Positions 5,851 to 6,078 of a DNA stretch of 6,078 nucleotides are shown piece after piece. The notes below the pieces were generated by a model. The model was not told the origin of the DNA and ran no database searches. It saw only the letters and a program-made list of their open reading frames with translations. The DNA is from an uncultured Eubacteriales bacterium (lineage in GTDB: Bacteria > Bacillota_A > Clostridia > Christensenellales > Aristaeellaceae). Position 1 is the first letter of the stretch, and each line of letters starts with the position of its first letter. The position numbers and the translations under genes were made by a program. The stretch is taken from the NCBI GenBank assembly GCA_902766515.1, contig CACXEB010000108.1, positions 1 through 6,078 of the forward strand, given 5' to 3'.

Positions 5851-6078
5851 TCAGTCCGGGCAGGAATGACTGTCGGCCGGCTTCAATTCCCTGGACATGA
5901 ACAGCAGCAGGTCGTCGTCGTTCACGCACGGCGCGTACTGCGCCAGGGGCTTCCCCTGGTACCACACGCCGCTGCCGTCGAAATTGTAGCCCCTTTTGAC
6001 ATACAGGCGCTGGGCCGGACCGTAGCCGGAGTGCACGCCGACGCCCAGGTACACCCGGTCCGCATACCGCGCGGCCTC
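5851..6078 (-). CDS. GNAT-family N-acetyltransferase, C-terminal part (gene runs off the window)
   Basis: The last 75 residues of a GNAT acetyltransferase, which would transfer acetyl from acetyl-CoA to an unknown amine. The segment reads LGVGVHSGYGPAQRLYVKRGY and then FDGSGVWYQGKPL, ending in DDDLLLFMSRELK. This matches the family's C-terminal helix and strands: AQRLYVKRGY is the helix plus strand after the acetyl-CoA site and holds the Tyr often used as general acid; GSGVWY and LLLFMSREL are the last strands. The acetyl-CoA pyrophosphate loop lies upstream, outside the window. The frame stays open to base 6078, so the gene continues beyond it; a GTG inside at 6054 is not the real start. Its stop lies 5 bases from the stop of the convergent lysR gene, and the tail KPADSHSCPD is probably not conserved. 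Confidence 0.82.
   Translation of the reverse strand, partial: EAARYADRVYLGVGVHSGYGPAQRLYVKRGYNFDGSGVWYQGKPLAQYAPCVNDDDLLLFMSRELKPADSHSCPD

Noticed and set aside
5846..5895. Possible bidirectional terminator between lysR and the acetyltransferase
   Set aside because: CAGTC/GACTG and CCGG segments can pair, but the stem is broken, has no T tract, and lies within the acetyltransferase coding end; too weak to call.

Overview
The window looks like chromosomal DNA of a moderately GC-rich Firmicute, probably an uncultured clostridial (gut-type) bacterium. The evidence is the yceD(DUF177)-rpmF gene pair, a near-consensus sigma-A promoter, strong AGGAGG-type ribosome binding sites, and a secreted FMN/FAD reductase of the kind common in anaerobic Gram-positives. 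The taxon is an inference; no rRNA or marker gene is complete here.

Layout, left to right. (a) 1-673, minus strand: the first 28 codons of rpmF (ribosomal protein L32), preceded by a DUF177/YceD gene, with a TTGACA-17-TATAAT promoter upstream. (b) About 615-1122: an intergenic stretch of about 500 bases without a credible gene. It holds two direct copies (about 89% identical by hand alignment) of a 137-138 bp, hairpin-forming repeat on either side of a strong GC-rich hairpin that looks like a minus-strand terminator. (c) 1123-4803, minus strand: one very large gene for an exported flavoprotein of 1226 residues. It is built as two consecutive [FMN-binding + FAD-binding/fumarate reductase-like] modules. 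(d) 4804-4945: a compact divergent control region with a promoter for each neighbour and an 8+8 bp inverted repeat between them. (e) 4946-5845, plus strand: a LysR-family regulator. (f) 5851-6078, minus strand: the C-terminal end of a GNAT acetyltransferase, convergent with the LysR gene and separated from it by 5 bases.

How it fits together: the LysR protein probably controls the divergently transcribed flavoprotein, and perhaps itself, in response to an unknown organic acid or similar acceptor. The flavoprotein is predicted to act outside the membrane, carry up to two covalent FMNs and two FADs, and reduce a small organic electron acceptor. Neither FAD module keeps the full set of fumarate reductase active-site residues in my hand alignment. 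Module 1 has also lost the substrate-binding Arg of the GNRLGGN motif. The substrate is therefore open, and module 1 may be an electron-relay or divergent-substrate module. The two observations most worth following are this double-module reductase and the structured repeat pair.
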